Source: Egaibacter danicus | GTDB taxonomy: Bacteria > Pseudomonadota > Gammaproteobacteria > Burkholderiales > Burkholderiaceae_C | Length of the DNA stretch: 64,000 bases | Direction of reading: 5' to 3' | NCBI GenBank assembly: GCA_016707075.1 | Contig: JADJII010000002.1 | Span: 1 to 64,000, forward strand | Shown: piece after piece, positions 16,786-25,932 of the stretch | Numbering within the stretch: position 1 is the first letter of the stretch | How the letters are laid out: every line of letters begins with the position of its first letter | Translations under genes and position numbers: made by a program | Notes under the pieces: model-generated | What the model was told of the DNA's origin: nothing | What the model saw: only the letters and a program-made list of their open reading frames with translations | The model's database searches: none

Positions 16786-16870
16786 AATGTGTTACCATGG
16801 CACTTCCCGCCAGCCACATCTCCTGACAGATGAAGCCAGCCAGCAATTCCACCCCTGCTGACTTCCTGTT

Positions 16871-19171
16871 ATGGCCCAACATCGCTCAATCCTGTCAAAA
16901 TCTGGTCCAAATCGTGCCCCAGCCCTTACCAAATATGCGCAATCAGCTACAAATATTGTAGCGTCTCATGGTGTGCTCCCACTGGGCGCCATGATGCTGG
17001 CGGCATCCGTCAACAGCTGGTCGCAGACCGCAACATCGCTACCCGGGATCAAAACGCTGCCAACCGTGGTGGTGGAGGAAAAAGCCGAGGCACCCGAAGG
17101 CAAGGACGCATTGCGGGCCACACAGACCAGCATCGGCAAGGGAACGCAGCAGCTGCGTGACATTCCCCAGTCCATCACCGTCGTTACCGAAAAGTTGATT
17201 GACGACCGCAATCTGGACACCATGAAGGAGGCGCTCAAAAACACGGGTGGTATCTCTTTTCTGGCGGCGGAGGGGGGTGAGGAAGACATTCGCCTGCGTG
17301 GCTTTGCGCTGCAAAGTACGGGCGACGTGTTTGTGGACGGCATGCGCGACCCGGCGTTTTATGAGCGCGACACCTTCAGCCTGGACCGTCTGGAGGTCAT
17401 GCGGGGCTCCGCGTCGATGTTGTTTGGCCGTGGTTCCACGGGTGGCGCGGTGAACCAGGTCAACAAGGTGCCGCGCCTGATTGATGAGAGCCAGGTGGAC
17501 CTGACGCTGGGCAGCCATCAGTACCGACGCATCGTGGGTGATTTCAACATCAAGACTGGCGAGAGTGCCGCCTTGCGCATCAATGCGATGAGCACTACGG
17601 CCGATAACAATGGTGCGGGCAGCAGCCTGGAAAAGAAGGGCGTTGCTGCCACTTACCGCTGGGGAATTGGTGAGCGGGACGAGTTCTCGGTTGGCCTTTA
17701 CCACCTGGACAACAACAACGGCATGAACTACGGTATGCCATGGATTCGTCCGACGGCCACTTCGCCAGCGTCCGCCCAGACGCTGTTACCTTTGGCCCCC
17801 ACGGCTTACTACGGTATGGCCAGCGATTACAACGATGGTCAAGCCACCCGGCTCACTTTCAATCATCTGCACCGTTTTGACAGCGATACCGAACTCAAAA
17901 CCCAGGTGCAAAAAGGTGCTTACAAACGCGATCAGCGCGCCGGGACGGTGCGCATCGTGGGAAACACCAACGCAACGCCAGGCGCCACCAATCTGACCAA
18001 CTTTGGTCCGGGGACTGTTCTATCGCGCGGGACTCAACTAAAAATTCAGGACATGGACACGCTGTATGCGCAAAGTGATTTCAGTACCAAATTCAATGCG
18101 CTGGGTTTCAAACACGAGATGTTGAGCGGTATCGACTTTGCCAGCGAAAAGCGGCAGGTGTACGCTGCCCGAAACGCGTTACAGGGTGGTGTTGTGCCCG
18201 TAAAGCCAAACACGACTGTTGGTACACCAGGCGACGGTGCGTGGATTGACGAATCGGTGCGCGTGCTGCGCCAGACGAACGCATTCGATTCTGTCGGCTG
18301 GGGTGCATACATACAGGATTTGGTTCAAGTGACGCCACACTGGAAAGTTCTGGGAGGGCTTCGCTACGACAACCTGGTAGGTGACTACGCTACGTTTGCC
18401 ATTCCCAACGGGGCGCCTGGCCCGGTGACCACCACCAGCTACCGTATGAAAGTTTCCGAGATAAGCAAACGTTTGGGTTTGCTGTATCAGCCCAATGACC
18501 TGGATTCGTACCACATGTCGGTTGCGAATTCATTCAATACGTCAGGTGACGCCTATTCCTTGAGCGCAGCCAATCAAAATATTCCACCGGAACAAAGCAT
18601 CAACTTCGAAATCGGCGCAAAACTTGACTCGGCAAACAAGCGCTTTACTACGCGCCTGGCCGTGTTTCGATCAACCAAACTGCATGAGCGCAACACCGAT
18701 CCGCTCATCCCGAATCTGATCACGCTTTCTGGCAAGCGCCACGTCGCCGGTGCAGAAATTGACTTCACCGGTCGCCTGACGCCTCAGTGGGAAGTCTACG
18801 GCTCCTACATGTGGATGCCGGTTGCCAACATCGATGTTGGCGCAGCTGGTGCGGCTGGTCAGGGCACCCGCCCCGGCCTGACACCTGTTCACAGCGGTAC
18901 CGTATGGTCCACCTATCAGATCACGCAGCAGTGGCGTGTGGGTGGTGGTATCAATCTGCGGGGCAGGCAGGCAACCCTGACCAACACCCACACCGTTAAA
19001 TCCTATGCTACGGCCGACCTGATGGCAGAGTACAAAATCGACGAGCGATTTACGGTCAAGGCCAACCTGACCAACCTGACCAACAAGCTGTATGCCGATG
19101 CCCTCTACACGGGTCATTACATTCCTGGCGCCGGCCGTCTGCTGCAGGTGACCCTGAGCGGCAAGTTCTGA
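16871..19171 (+). CDS. TonB-dependent siderophore receptor
   Basis: 766 residues. After the signal region (LPLGAMMLAASVNSW) comes the plug domain with RDIPQSITVVTEKLIDDRNL near residue 98 and IRLRGFALQSTGDVFVDGMR near 140, then a 22-strand-type barrel ending LLQVTLSGKF with the terminal Phe expected for outer-membrane proteins. The FhuE/Fiu-type plug and the following PiuC gene suggest a catecholate-type siderophore. A Fur box lies upstream. The N-terminal 33 residues, before the hydrophobic core of the signal peptide, are encoded largely by dispersed repeat R6, giving an unusually long n-region; the true start could be further in. Confidence 0.93.
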   Translation: MAQHRSILSKSGPNRAPALTKYAQSATNIVASHGVLPLGAMMLAASVNSWSQTATSLPGIKTLPTVVVEEKAEAPEGKDALRATQTSIGKGTQQLRDIPQSITVVTEKLIDDRNLDTMKEALKNTGGISFLAAEGGEEDIRLRGFALQSTGDVFVDGMRDPAFYERDTFSLDRLEVMRGSASMLFGRGSTGGAVNQVNKVPRLIDESQVDLTLGSHQYRRIVGDFNIKTGESAALRINAMSTTADNNGAGSSLEKKGVAATYRWGIGERDEFSVGLYHLDNNNGMNYGMPWIRPTATSPASAQTLLPLAPTAYYGMASDYNDGQATRLTFNHLHRFDSDTELKTQVQKGAYKRDQRAGTVRIVGNTNATPGATNLTNFGPGTVLSRGTQLKIQDMDTLYAQSDFSTKFNALGFKHEMLSGIDFASEKRQVYAARNALQGGVVPVKPNTTVGTPGDGAWIDESVRVLRQTNAFDSVGWGAYIQDLVQVTPHWKVLGGLRYDNLVGDYATFAIPNGAPGPVTTTSYRMKVSEISKRLGLLYQPNDLDSYHMSVANSFNTSGDAYSLSAANQNIPPEQSINFEIGAKLDSANKRFTTRLAVFRSTKLHERNTDPLIPNLITLSGKRHVAGAEIDFTGRLTPQWEVYGSYMWMPVANIDVGAAGAAGQGTRPGLTPVHSGTVWSTYQITQQWRVGGGINLRGRQATLTNTHTVKSYATADLMAEYKIDERFTVKANLTNLTNKLYADALYTGHYIPGAGRLLQVTLSGKF
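16905..16966 (-). repeat. Dispersed repeat copy R6 in receptor signal-peptide region
   Basis: Minus-strand copy: CCAGCCCTTACCAAATATGC, then GCAATCAGCTACAAATATTGTAGC on the plus strand in two pieces. It is in frame with the receptor and encodes APALTKYAQSATNIVA. Confidence 0.75.
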
Positions 19172-19236
19172 TCCCTTTTTGCACCAGTTTGCAGTTTGCG
19201 GACTGGTGAATATTGACCCTTAGCAAAGCCATCGCC

Positions 19237-19920
19237 ATGCTGATTCAACTTCCCGATGTCCTGGTCGCAGACGAAGTGCGCCACGCACTCCAGCTACTGG
19301 CAACAGCTTCCTGGGTCGATGGCCGCCCCGGGGCGGGTAGCCAGGCCATTCAGGTTAAAAACAACGAGCAATTACCGCATACAGACCCCGTCGCACAAGC
19401 CGTGCGCGAGATGGTGCTGCGCGGGCTGGACAGACACCCATTGTTCCTGACCGCGGCATTACCCAAACGGATTTTCCCGCCGCGGATGAACCGCTACAGC
19501 GGCACTTCCAACTTCTATGGCGACCATGTGGACGGTTCCATCCGCTTTGCGCCTGACTCTGGGCAGCGCGTGCGAACCGATCTGTCCTGCACGGTTTTCC
19601 TGACGGACCCCGCAGAATACGACGGAGGTGAGCTCGTGATTCAGGACTCGGGAGCCAGCCAGGCGTTCAAGCTGCCCGCCGGTCATGCCATCCTGTACCC
19701 TGCCACACACGTGCATCAGGTCACGCCGGTGACCCGTGGCGAGCGCGTGGCCTGTTTCTTCTGGGTCGAGAGCATGGTGCGCAGCGCCGAGCAGCGCCGC
19801 CTGCTGTTCGAGCTGGACATGGCCCTCATGCGGCTGCGCGAGAAGCATGGTGACGATGCTCACACGGTGTCCCTGACGGGTACGTACCACAACCTGCTGC
19901 GCATGTGGGCAGACACCTGA
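19237..19920 (+). CDS. piuC: PKHD-type Fe(II)/2-oxoglutarate hydroxylase PiuC
   Basis: 227 residues, the exact size of the PiuC/YbiX family. The iron-binding triad is visible as HVDG (His-x-Asp) near residue 97 and the distal His in ATHVHQVTPV near 158, followed by Arg in TRGERVACFFW for 2-oxoglutarate. The start at 19237 (MLIQLPDVL) is preferred to an upstream TTG because the family begins this way. It lies 65 bases after the siderophore receptor and is probably under the same Fur box. PiuC is usually found with Fiu/PiuA-type receptors; its substrate is not established. Confidence 0.92.
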   Translation: MLIQLPDVLVADEVRHALQLLATASWVDGRPGAGSQAIQVKNNEQLPHTDPVAQAVREMVLRGLDRHPLFLTAALPKRIFPPRMNRYSGTSNFYGDHVDGSIRFAPDSGQRVRTDLSCTVFLTDPAEYDGGELVIQDSGASQAFKLPAGHAILYPATHVHQVTPVTRGERVACFFWVESMVRSAEQRRLLFELDMALMRLREKHGDDAHTVSLTGTYHNLLRMWADT

Positions 19921-20005
19921 AGCCAGTGTGCATCGGTTCTTGAGCTTGAAAAGCCGGTCCTTTCTGGCGCATTTGGACGGATAGGCGTATCCCTTGCAGT
20001 CCTAG

Positions 20006-20034
20006 ACTCCAAGGTACCTCCAAAGTATTGGAGT
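20006..20034. promoter_or_regulatory. Inverted repeat before the chemoreceptor gene
   Basis: ACTCCAA and TTGGAGT pair perfectly across 15 bases, 20 bases before the start codon. It could be a leader hairpin or an operator; nothing else supports either. Confidence 0.25.
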
Positions 20035-20053
20035 TCCCTATGGAGAAACTGCA

Positions 20054-21717
20054 ATGACAGAAAAAAGCAATATCAATAGCACTGGCAGTGGCGCAGCCGC
20101 GTTATCGGTTCTGGGCGACCGTGTATTACTGGTAGCCATTGGCGTCAGCGCACTGGCCAGTTGCATACTGGGTCTGCAATTTGTCGAGTCTGGTTTGGCC
20201 ATCGGCATGTCCGTCGCGCTGCTGCTGTTGGCAGCCGTGGGATATGGCATGGCGAAGGGCACATCGGCCAGCCGCTACGTCCTCACGTTTGTGCAGGTGG
20301 CGTTCATCGCACTGCACATCCAGCTGGCCCGGGGCATGATCGAGCTTCACTTTGGCGTGTTCGTCACATTGGCCTTTCTGCTGGTGTACCGCGACTGGCG
20401 GGTCATTGTTTTTGGAGCCGCACTGTTTGCCGTCCACCATGTCGTTTTTGACCGGCTGCAGGCCGCCGGCATGGGCTTTTATTGCACCACGGAGCCTGAT
20501 TTCATGCGCATCGTGCTGCATGCGGTGTTTGTGGTCATTCAGGCTGGTGTCGAAGTGGTACTCGCAGTCCACATGAGCCGCGCCGGACGGGAAGGCGATG
20601 AATTGGGTGCACTGGTTTCCAGCGTCAACCGGGCTGACGGCATTTCGCTGAATGTGTCGGGTGTGGCCACTTCAACCAGTGGTGGCCATGCACTGAAGGC
20701 TGCTCTGGAGCGGATGCAGACGGCCGTGTCGTCTGTGCGGGCCAGCGCCTCCGGCATGGAAGTGGCCAGCGCCGAGATAGCCCAAGGCAACCACGACCTC
20801 TCGGCGCGCACGGAGCAGCAAGCCAGTGCACTGGAAGAAACCGCCGCCTCCATGGAAGAACTCAGCGCCACCGTCAAACAAAACGCCGACAGCGCCCGCC
20901 AGGCCAACCAGCTCGCCATGAGTGCCAGCACCGTGGCCGTCAAGGCGGCGAAGTCGTCGGACAAGTCGTGGAAACCATGAAAGGCATCAACGACTCCTCC
21001 AGAAAGATCGCCGACATCATCAGCGTCATCGACGGCATCGCCTTCCAGACCAACATCCTGGCTTTGAACGCAGCGGTAGAGGCCGCCCGTGCCGGCGAAC
21101 AGGGCCGTGGCTTTGCCGTCGTCGCCTCCGAAGTGCGCTCCCTGGCCGGTCGCAGCGCTGAGGCGGCCAAAGAGATCAAGGCCCTCATTGGCGCCAGCGT
21201 GGAGCGGGTCGAGCAGGGCACCACCCTGGTGGACCAGGCCGGCGTCACCATGACCGAGGTCGTCAGCAGTATCCGCCGGGTCACCGACCTGATGGGTGAA
21301 ATCAGTGCGGCCAGCAACGAACAGAGCTCCGGCGTCTCCCAGGTGGGTGAAGCCGTGACGCAGATGGATCAGGCCACCCAGCAAAATGCCGCCCTGGTCG
21401 AAGAAATGGCCGCCGCCGCCTCCAGCCTCAAGTCCCAGGCACAGGAGCTGGTCGCCACGGTAGCGGTGTTCAAGCTCGGCAATGAAGGCGCCCAGCCCGT
21501 CAGCCAGCCCCGGAGCCTGTCAACCCGGAGCACCCCCAGTTTCAAGCCGGTATCGTCAGCCACCAGTGCGAAGGCACCGGTGCTGACGGAGCGGCGCAGT
21601 CCCAACCGGGCGACCAATGTGGCGCGCATGCCGGCCAAACCACCCAGCCCCAGGGCTGCCCCCGCCCCCACTGCCGTGGCCAAAAACGGCTCCGATGATG
21701 AGTGGACCAGCTTCTGA
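20054..21717 (+). pseudogene. Methyl-accepting chemotaxis protein (frameshifted)
   Basis: The N-terminal frame encodes about six hydrophobic segments (residues 20-175) with HFGVFVTLAFLLVYRDW and FAVHHVVFDRLQAAG, a membrane sensor type found in many betaproteobacterial chemoreceptors, then the start of the signalling domain (QASALEETAASMEELSATVK). The frame is lost at about 20943-20947: restoring one G in AAGGCGG gives VAVKGGEVVGQVVETMKGIN, and the second frame continues with the signalling tip (FQTNILALNAAVEAARAGEQ) to 21717. Corrected length is 554 residues. A one-base G deletion is either a real mutation or a base-calling error. GGAGA precedes the ATG. Confidence 0.88.
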
Positions 21718-21728
21718 GGTCTGGTGGT

Positions 21729-22736
21729 TCAGGCTGTCTGTAGTTTGAAAGCGGGCCGCCGCTCACCAACCAGCAGGCCCCGCGCGTTGATGATGGTCTG
21801 TGCACGCCATGGTTTGAGCGCCTCGCGTTGCACATCATCCATCCAGCCCAGCTGATCCAGCACCTCCACGGTTGCTGCAAACAGTGCCGGTTTGTTGGCA
21901 TCAATGATCTTGATGGCCAGCGCCTCACCTCGGCTTTTGCTGCCCACCACCTGCACGCCATCTGCCCCTACCTTGGTCACCCAGTCACCGCGACCAACCT
22001 GCATGAATGCCAGGTCATTGCGGCCAGTGCCGGACACCAGGTCAGGGTGAGCGGTCATGGCGTCGCTTAAAGCGGCAAAACTCTCGCCAAACTCGCTGTC
22101 CCGCGCGCCGCTAGCCAGACGCGCATACCCTTGTGCGAGGTTCGCGAGTGGCAGGGCGTAGTTGGGTGCCGAGCAGCCGTCGATACCCATCTTGAAGTCA
22201 TTCGCGTCCATGTTGGTGGCGCGGGCCACATCGCGGCGAATCGCCTGTTGCAGCGGGTGGTTGGGGTCGATGTAGTCATCCAGACTCAAGCCATGCTGCA
22301 CGCAGTAACCCAGAAAGCCGGCATGTTTGCCACTGCAATTGTTGTGGCGCTCGTCATAGGTGTAGCCAGGAGGTGGTGACGTTTCCAGCTGCGCGAAAAT
22401 GCTGGGCACATGGCAGCCGCAACGCAAGGCCTTGCAGGTCAAGCCGGCTTTGTCCAGCATGTCCTGCGTCTGCGCCACATGGCTGTCTTCCCCGTTATGG
22501 CTGGCGCACAGCATGGCTAACTGTTTTGAGGTGTAGCCAAAGTGCTGGGGGCCACCGGCTTCCAGGAACGGCAGGGCCTGCAGTGCCTTGAGCGTGGAGC
22601 GTGAGAACGTGAACCAGTGCGCATCGCCCGCGTGGGCCAGCACTTTACCCTGCGTGTTGACGACAGCTACCGCACCAAAATGCTGGCACTCCAGCGTGCC
22701 ACCGCGGGTGAGTTCGATTAGAGGTACCAGTTTCAT
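21729..22736 (-). CDS. L-asparaginase II (Rhizobium etli type)
   Basis: 335 residues of the asparaginase class unrelated to E. coli AnsB. Characteristic stretches are CASHNGEDSHV near residue 78, RHNNCSGKHAGFLGYCV near 128 and GIDGCSAPNYALPLANLA near 185, where conserved Ser, Lys and Cys residues lie. It hydrolyses asparagine to aspartate and ammonia in the cytosol. It is convergent with the chemoreceptor and divergent from the carboxylase gene; no operon partner. Confidence 0.9.
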   Translation of the reverse strand: MKLVPLIELTRGGTLECQHFGAVAVVNTQGKVLAHAGDAHWFTFSRSTLKALQALPFLEAGGPQHFGYTSKQLAMLCASHNGEDSHVAQTQDMLDKAGLTCKALRCGCHVPSIFAQLETSPPPGYTYDERHNNCSGKHAGFLGYCVQHGLSLDDYIDPNHPLQQAIRRDVARATNMDANDFKMGIDGCSAPNYALPLANLAQGYARLASGARDSEFGESFAALSDAMTAHPDLVSGTGRNDLAFMQVGRGDWVTKVGADGVQVVGSKSRGEALAIKIIDANKPALFAATVEVLDQLGWMDDVQREALKPWRAQTIINARGLLVGERRPAFKLQTA

Positions 22737-22795
22737 GCTGCAATTGTGTCACCGGCTTGACGAACCTGTCCCTGAAGCTGCCGCAAAATCGGTAC

Positions 22796-24592
22796 ATGAA
22801 CAAAGTCTTTTCTCCCTTGCAGGCCCAGGTGGTTCAATGGCTGGCGGCACCCGGTGACACGGTGCGTACCGGCGATGTGGTGGTGATTCTGGAAGCCATG
22901 AAGATGGAACATGAAGTGCGGGCCACCGCTGACGGTCGGGTGAAAGAGGTTCTATTTGCCGTGGGTGAATCGGTCCATGAGGGTGATTTGCTATTGATTT
23001 CAGAGCTGCTCGCGCATATCCCAAAAGGGCTAGAGGCCGAAAAGATGCCTGAAATGGGCCAAAATGAGGCTGTGGCATCTGCCACGTTGGCAGTTCGCCC
23101 GGACTTGCAGCGCGTCATCGACCGCCACGCACCCACGCTGGACGCCAATCGCGCACAGGTTGTTGCCAAACGTCACGCGCTGGGTCTGCGCACGGCCCGT
23201 GAAAACATTGCTGACTTGTGTGACGACGGCTCGTTCATGGAATACGGCGCACTGGCTGTGGCCGCGCAGCGCTCCCGTCGAACCGAAGAAGACTTGATCC
23301 AGAACACGCCTGCCGACGGCATGGTGACGGGCATCGGATCGATCAACGGCGCGTTGTTTGGCACTGAAAAGTCGCAGGCCGCGGTCATGGCCTACGACGC
23401 TACCGTGCTGGCGGGCACGCAGGGCATGCGCAACCACCAGAAGACGGACCGTCTGCTGGGCATCGCATTGCAGCGCAAACTGCCCGTGGTGCTGTTTGCC
23501 GAAGGCGGTGGCGGCCGGCCGGGCGATACTGATATGGCCATCGTGGCGGGTTTGCACGTGACCACTTTTTCCAGCTACGCGCGCCTGAGTGGACAGGTGC
23601 CGGTGGTGGGCATCGTGGCGGGCCGGTGTTTTGCGGGGAACGCCGCATTGCTGGCCTGCAGCGACGTGATCATCGCGACCCGTGACAGCAACATCGGCAT
23701 GGGTGGCCCGGCGATGGTGGAGGGCGGTGGTCTGGGCGTCTTCAAACCCGAGCAGATTGGCCCGAGCAACGTGCAGCACGGCAACGGCGTGATCGATGTG
23801 CTGGTGGATGATGAAGCCCAGGCCGTGGCGGCTGCGAAACACTACCTGTCTTTTTTTCAGGGGTGTCTGAAAGACTGGCAGGCGCCGGATGCCCTGGCGC
23901 TGCGTGATGTGGTACCCGAGAACCGGTTGCGCGTCTATGACACGCTGGCCGCCATGCAGGGCATCGCGGACGTGGGTAGCCTGCTGGCCCTGCGTGCCGG
24001 GTTTGGCAAGGGCATCCACACCGTGCTGGCCCGTATTGAGGGCCGCCCCGTCGGTATCATGGCCAACAACCCGTTGCATCTGGGTGGCGCGATTGATGCG
24101 GATGCGGCGGACAAGGCCGCGCGATTCATGCAACTGTGTAACGTCCACGGCCTGCCCATGGTGAGTCTGGTGGACACACCCGGCTTCATGGTGGGGCCGC
24201 AGACGGAAGAGACCGCACAGGTGCGCCACGTGGGCCGCCTGTTCATTGCCGCTGCGCAATTGCGCGTGCCCTTTTTCAGTGTGGTGCTGCGCAAAGGCTA
24301 CGGTCTGGGCGCCATGGCCATGACGGCGGGCGGTTTCCACGCGCCACTGTTCACGGTGGCCTGGCCCACTGGCGAGTTTGGTGCCATGGGTCTGGAAGGC
24401 GCAGTCAAGCTGGGCTATCGCAAGGATCTGGAGGCGGTGGCTGAGGGCGCCGAGCGCCAGGCCCTGTATGACAAGCTGGTCGCCCGGCAGTACGAGAGTG
24501 GCAGCGCGATCAACATGGCCGCCACGCTGGAAATCGACGCCGTCATCGACCCGGCGCAGACGCGTCTGTGGCTCGCACAAGGGTTAACGTGA
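22796..24592 (+). CDS. Fused biotinyl carrier / carboxyltransferase (acyl-CoA carboxylase type)
   Basis: 598 residues from MNKVFSPLQAQVV. An N-terminal biotinyl domain carries EAMKMEHEV with the biotinylated Lys at residue 36. After a linker encoded by dispersed repeat R7 (about residues 65-90) comes a carboxyltransferase domain like AccD5/MccB/GcdA (AEGGGGRPGDTD near 235, CFAGNAALLACSDVIIAT, GGPAMVEGGGLG, and the second half GIMANNPLHLGGAIDADAAD, LVDTPGFMVGP, RKGYGLGAMAM). It should move carboxylate from biotin to an acyl-CoA; no biotin carboxylase gene is adjacent and the acyl substrate is not evident. No good Shine-Dalgarno sequence precedes the chosen ATG. Confidence 0.85.
   Translation: MNKVFSPLQAQVVQWLAAPGDTVRTGDVVVILEAMKMEHEVRATADGRVKEVLFAVGESVHEGDLLLISELLAHIPKGLEAEKMPEMGQNEAVASATLAVRPDLQRVIDRHAPTLDANRAQVVAKRHALGLRTARENIADLCDDGSFMEYGALAVAAQRSRRTEEDLIQNTPADGMVTGIGSINGALFGTEKSQAAVMAYDATVLAGTQGMRNHQKTDRLLGIALQRKLPVVLFAEGGGGRPGDTDMAIVAGLHVTTFSSYARLSGQVPVVGIVAGRCFAGNAALLACSDVIIATRDSNIGMGGPAMVEGGGLGVFKPEQIGPSNVQHGNGVIDVLVDDEAQAVAAAKHYLSFFQGCLKDWQAPDALALRDVVPENRLRVYDTLAAMQGIADVGSLLALRAGFGKGIHTVLARIEGRPVGIMANNPLHLGGAIDADAADKAARFMQLCNVHGLPMVSLVDTPGFMVGPQTEETAQVRHVGRLFIAAAQLRVPFFSVVLRKGYGLGAMAMTAGGFHAPLFTVAWPTGEFGAMGLEGAVKLGYRKDLEAVAEGAERQALYDKLVARQYESGSAINMAATLEIDAVIDPAQTRLWLAQGLT
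22988..23066 (+). repeat. Dispersed repeat copy R7 as interdomain linker (in frame)
   Basis: Forward copy: TTGCTATTGATTTCAGAGCT, GCTCGCGCATATCCCAAAAG, GGCTAGAGGCC and GATGCCTGAAA. It encodes the segment between the biotinyl and carboxyltransferase domains. Confidence 0.85.
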
Positions 24593-24658
24593 ACGCCAAA
24601 CGCAGATGATGGTGAGCACCGTCTGCGAGAATGCCATTTTGACGTTCTGGAGCTGACG

Positions 24659-25786
24659 ATGCCTGGCTTGTTACCGGATGTAGACCCGCAAGGGCTGCTC
24701 GAATATTCCGTGGTCTACACCGACCGCGCGCTCAATCACATGTCGCAGAGCTTTCAGGGCGTGATGAAAGACATCTCATCCATACTGAAAGAGGTGTATC
24801 ACGCCCGATCAGCCATTGTGGTACCCGGCAGCGGCACCTTTGGCATGGAGGCTGTAGCCCGTCAATTTGCCACGGGCAAAAAGGCATTGGTCATCCGCAA
24901 TGGCTGGTTCAGCTACCGCTGGACGCAGATTTTCGAGATGGGCAACATTCCCGCCAGCGCCACCGTGCTCAAAGCCCGCCGCCTGGGGGCAGACAAGCAG
25001 TCACCCTTCGCTCCCGCACCCATTGATGAAGTGGTCGCCACGATCAAGGCCGAAAAGCCCGACGTGGTGTTCGCGCCGCATGTGGAAACCGCTTCCGGCA
25101 TGATCCTGCCCGACGCCTACCTGCGCACTGTGGCAGACGCCGTGCACGCAGTAGGAGGCCTGTTTGTGCTGGACTGCATTGCTTCGGGCACGATCTGGGT
25201 AGACATGGCTGCCTGCGGCGTGGACGTGCTGGTCAGCGCGCCGCAAAAGGGCTGGAGCGGCTCGCCCTGCTGCGCGTTTGTGATGCTGAGTGAACAGGCG
25301 CGCACGCGAATCGACGCGACTACCAGCACCAGCTTTGCCTGTGACCTGAAAAAATGGCTGCAGATCATGGAAACCTACGAGGGTGGCGCCCACGCCTACC
25401 ATGCCACGCTGCCCACCGATGCCCTCATGCGCACGCGCGACGTGATGAAAGAAACGCGGGCCTATGGGTTTGACAAAGTGCGTGCCGAACAGCAGGAGCT
25501 GGGTAACAAGGTGCGTGCACTGATGGTGCGCAAGGGCTTCAAGAGCGTGGCGGCAGAAGGGTTCCAGGCACCCGGCGTGGTGGTGAGCTATACCGATGAC
25601 CCCGGCATCCAGTCCAGCAAGAAGTTCCTGGGCCAGGGTCTGCAAACTGCGGCGGGTGTGCCGTTGCAATGCGATGAAGGTGCTGATTTCCAGAGCTTTC
25701 GCATCGGTCTGTTTGGGCTGGACAAGCTGCACAACGTGGACCGGACGGTGGCGCATCTGGAAAAAGCCCTGAGCCAGATTCTCTGA
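24659..25786 (+). CDS. Class V PLP aminotransferase (alanine/serine-glyoxylate type)
   Basis: 375 residues. The PLP Lys is in SAPQKGWSGSP near residue 196, preceded by the cofactor-binding Asp in FVLDCIASGT near 175 and the VVPGSGTFGMEAV loop near 55. The family moves amino groups between alanine or serine and glyoxylate and related keto acids. TGGAG precedes the ATG. A glycolate oxidase gene 2 kb downstream makes a glyoxylate role attractive but not proven. It follows the carboxylase gene by 66 bases. Confidence 0.85.
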   Translation: MPGLLPDVDPQGLLEYSVVYTDRALNHMSQSFQGVMKDISSILKEVYHARSAIVVPGSGTFGMEAVARQFATGKKALVIRNGWFSYRWTQIFEMGNIPASATVLKARRLGADKQSPFAPAPIDEVVATIKAEKPDVVFAPHVETASGMILPDAYLRTVADAVHAVGGLFVLDCIASGTIWVDMAACGVDVLVSAPQKGWSGSPCCAFVMLSEQARTRIDATTSTSFACDLKKWLQIMETYEGGAHAYHATLPTDALMRTRDVMKETRAYGFDKVRAEQQELGNKVRALMVRKGFKSVAAEGFQAPGVVVSYTDDPGIQSSKKFLGQGLQTAAGVPLQCDEGADFQSFRIGLFGLDKLHNVDRTVAHLEKALSQIL

Positions 25787-25932
25787 TGCGTTGAATTGGC
25801 GGCCTTTTCAGGCGCCGTTTTCAAACTGTTACCAATGGACGGTCAAGCCGGGCGCTAGCGCGGTCGAAAACTCCTGCATGGATGAGGCGTGATGCCTCTC
25901 TGCATGTGGCCTCATGGCTAGGGAGAATTGAA

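Noticed and set aside
23030..24580. 516-codon minus-strand frame inside the carboxylase fusion gene.
   Set aside because: Same reason: antisense to conserved motifs, with shadow-like composition.
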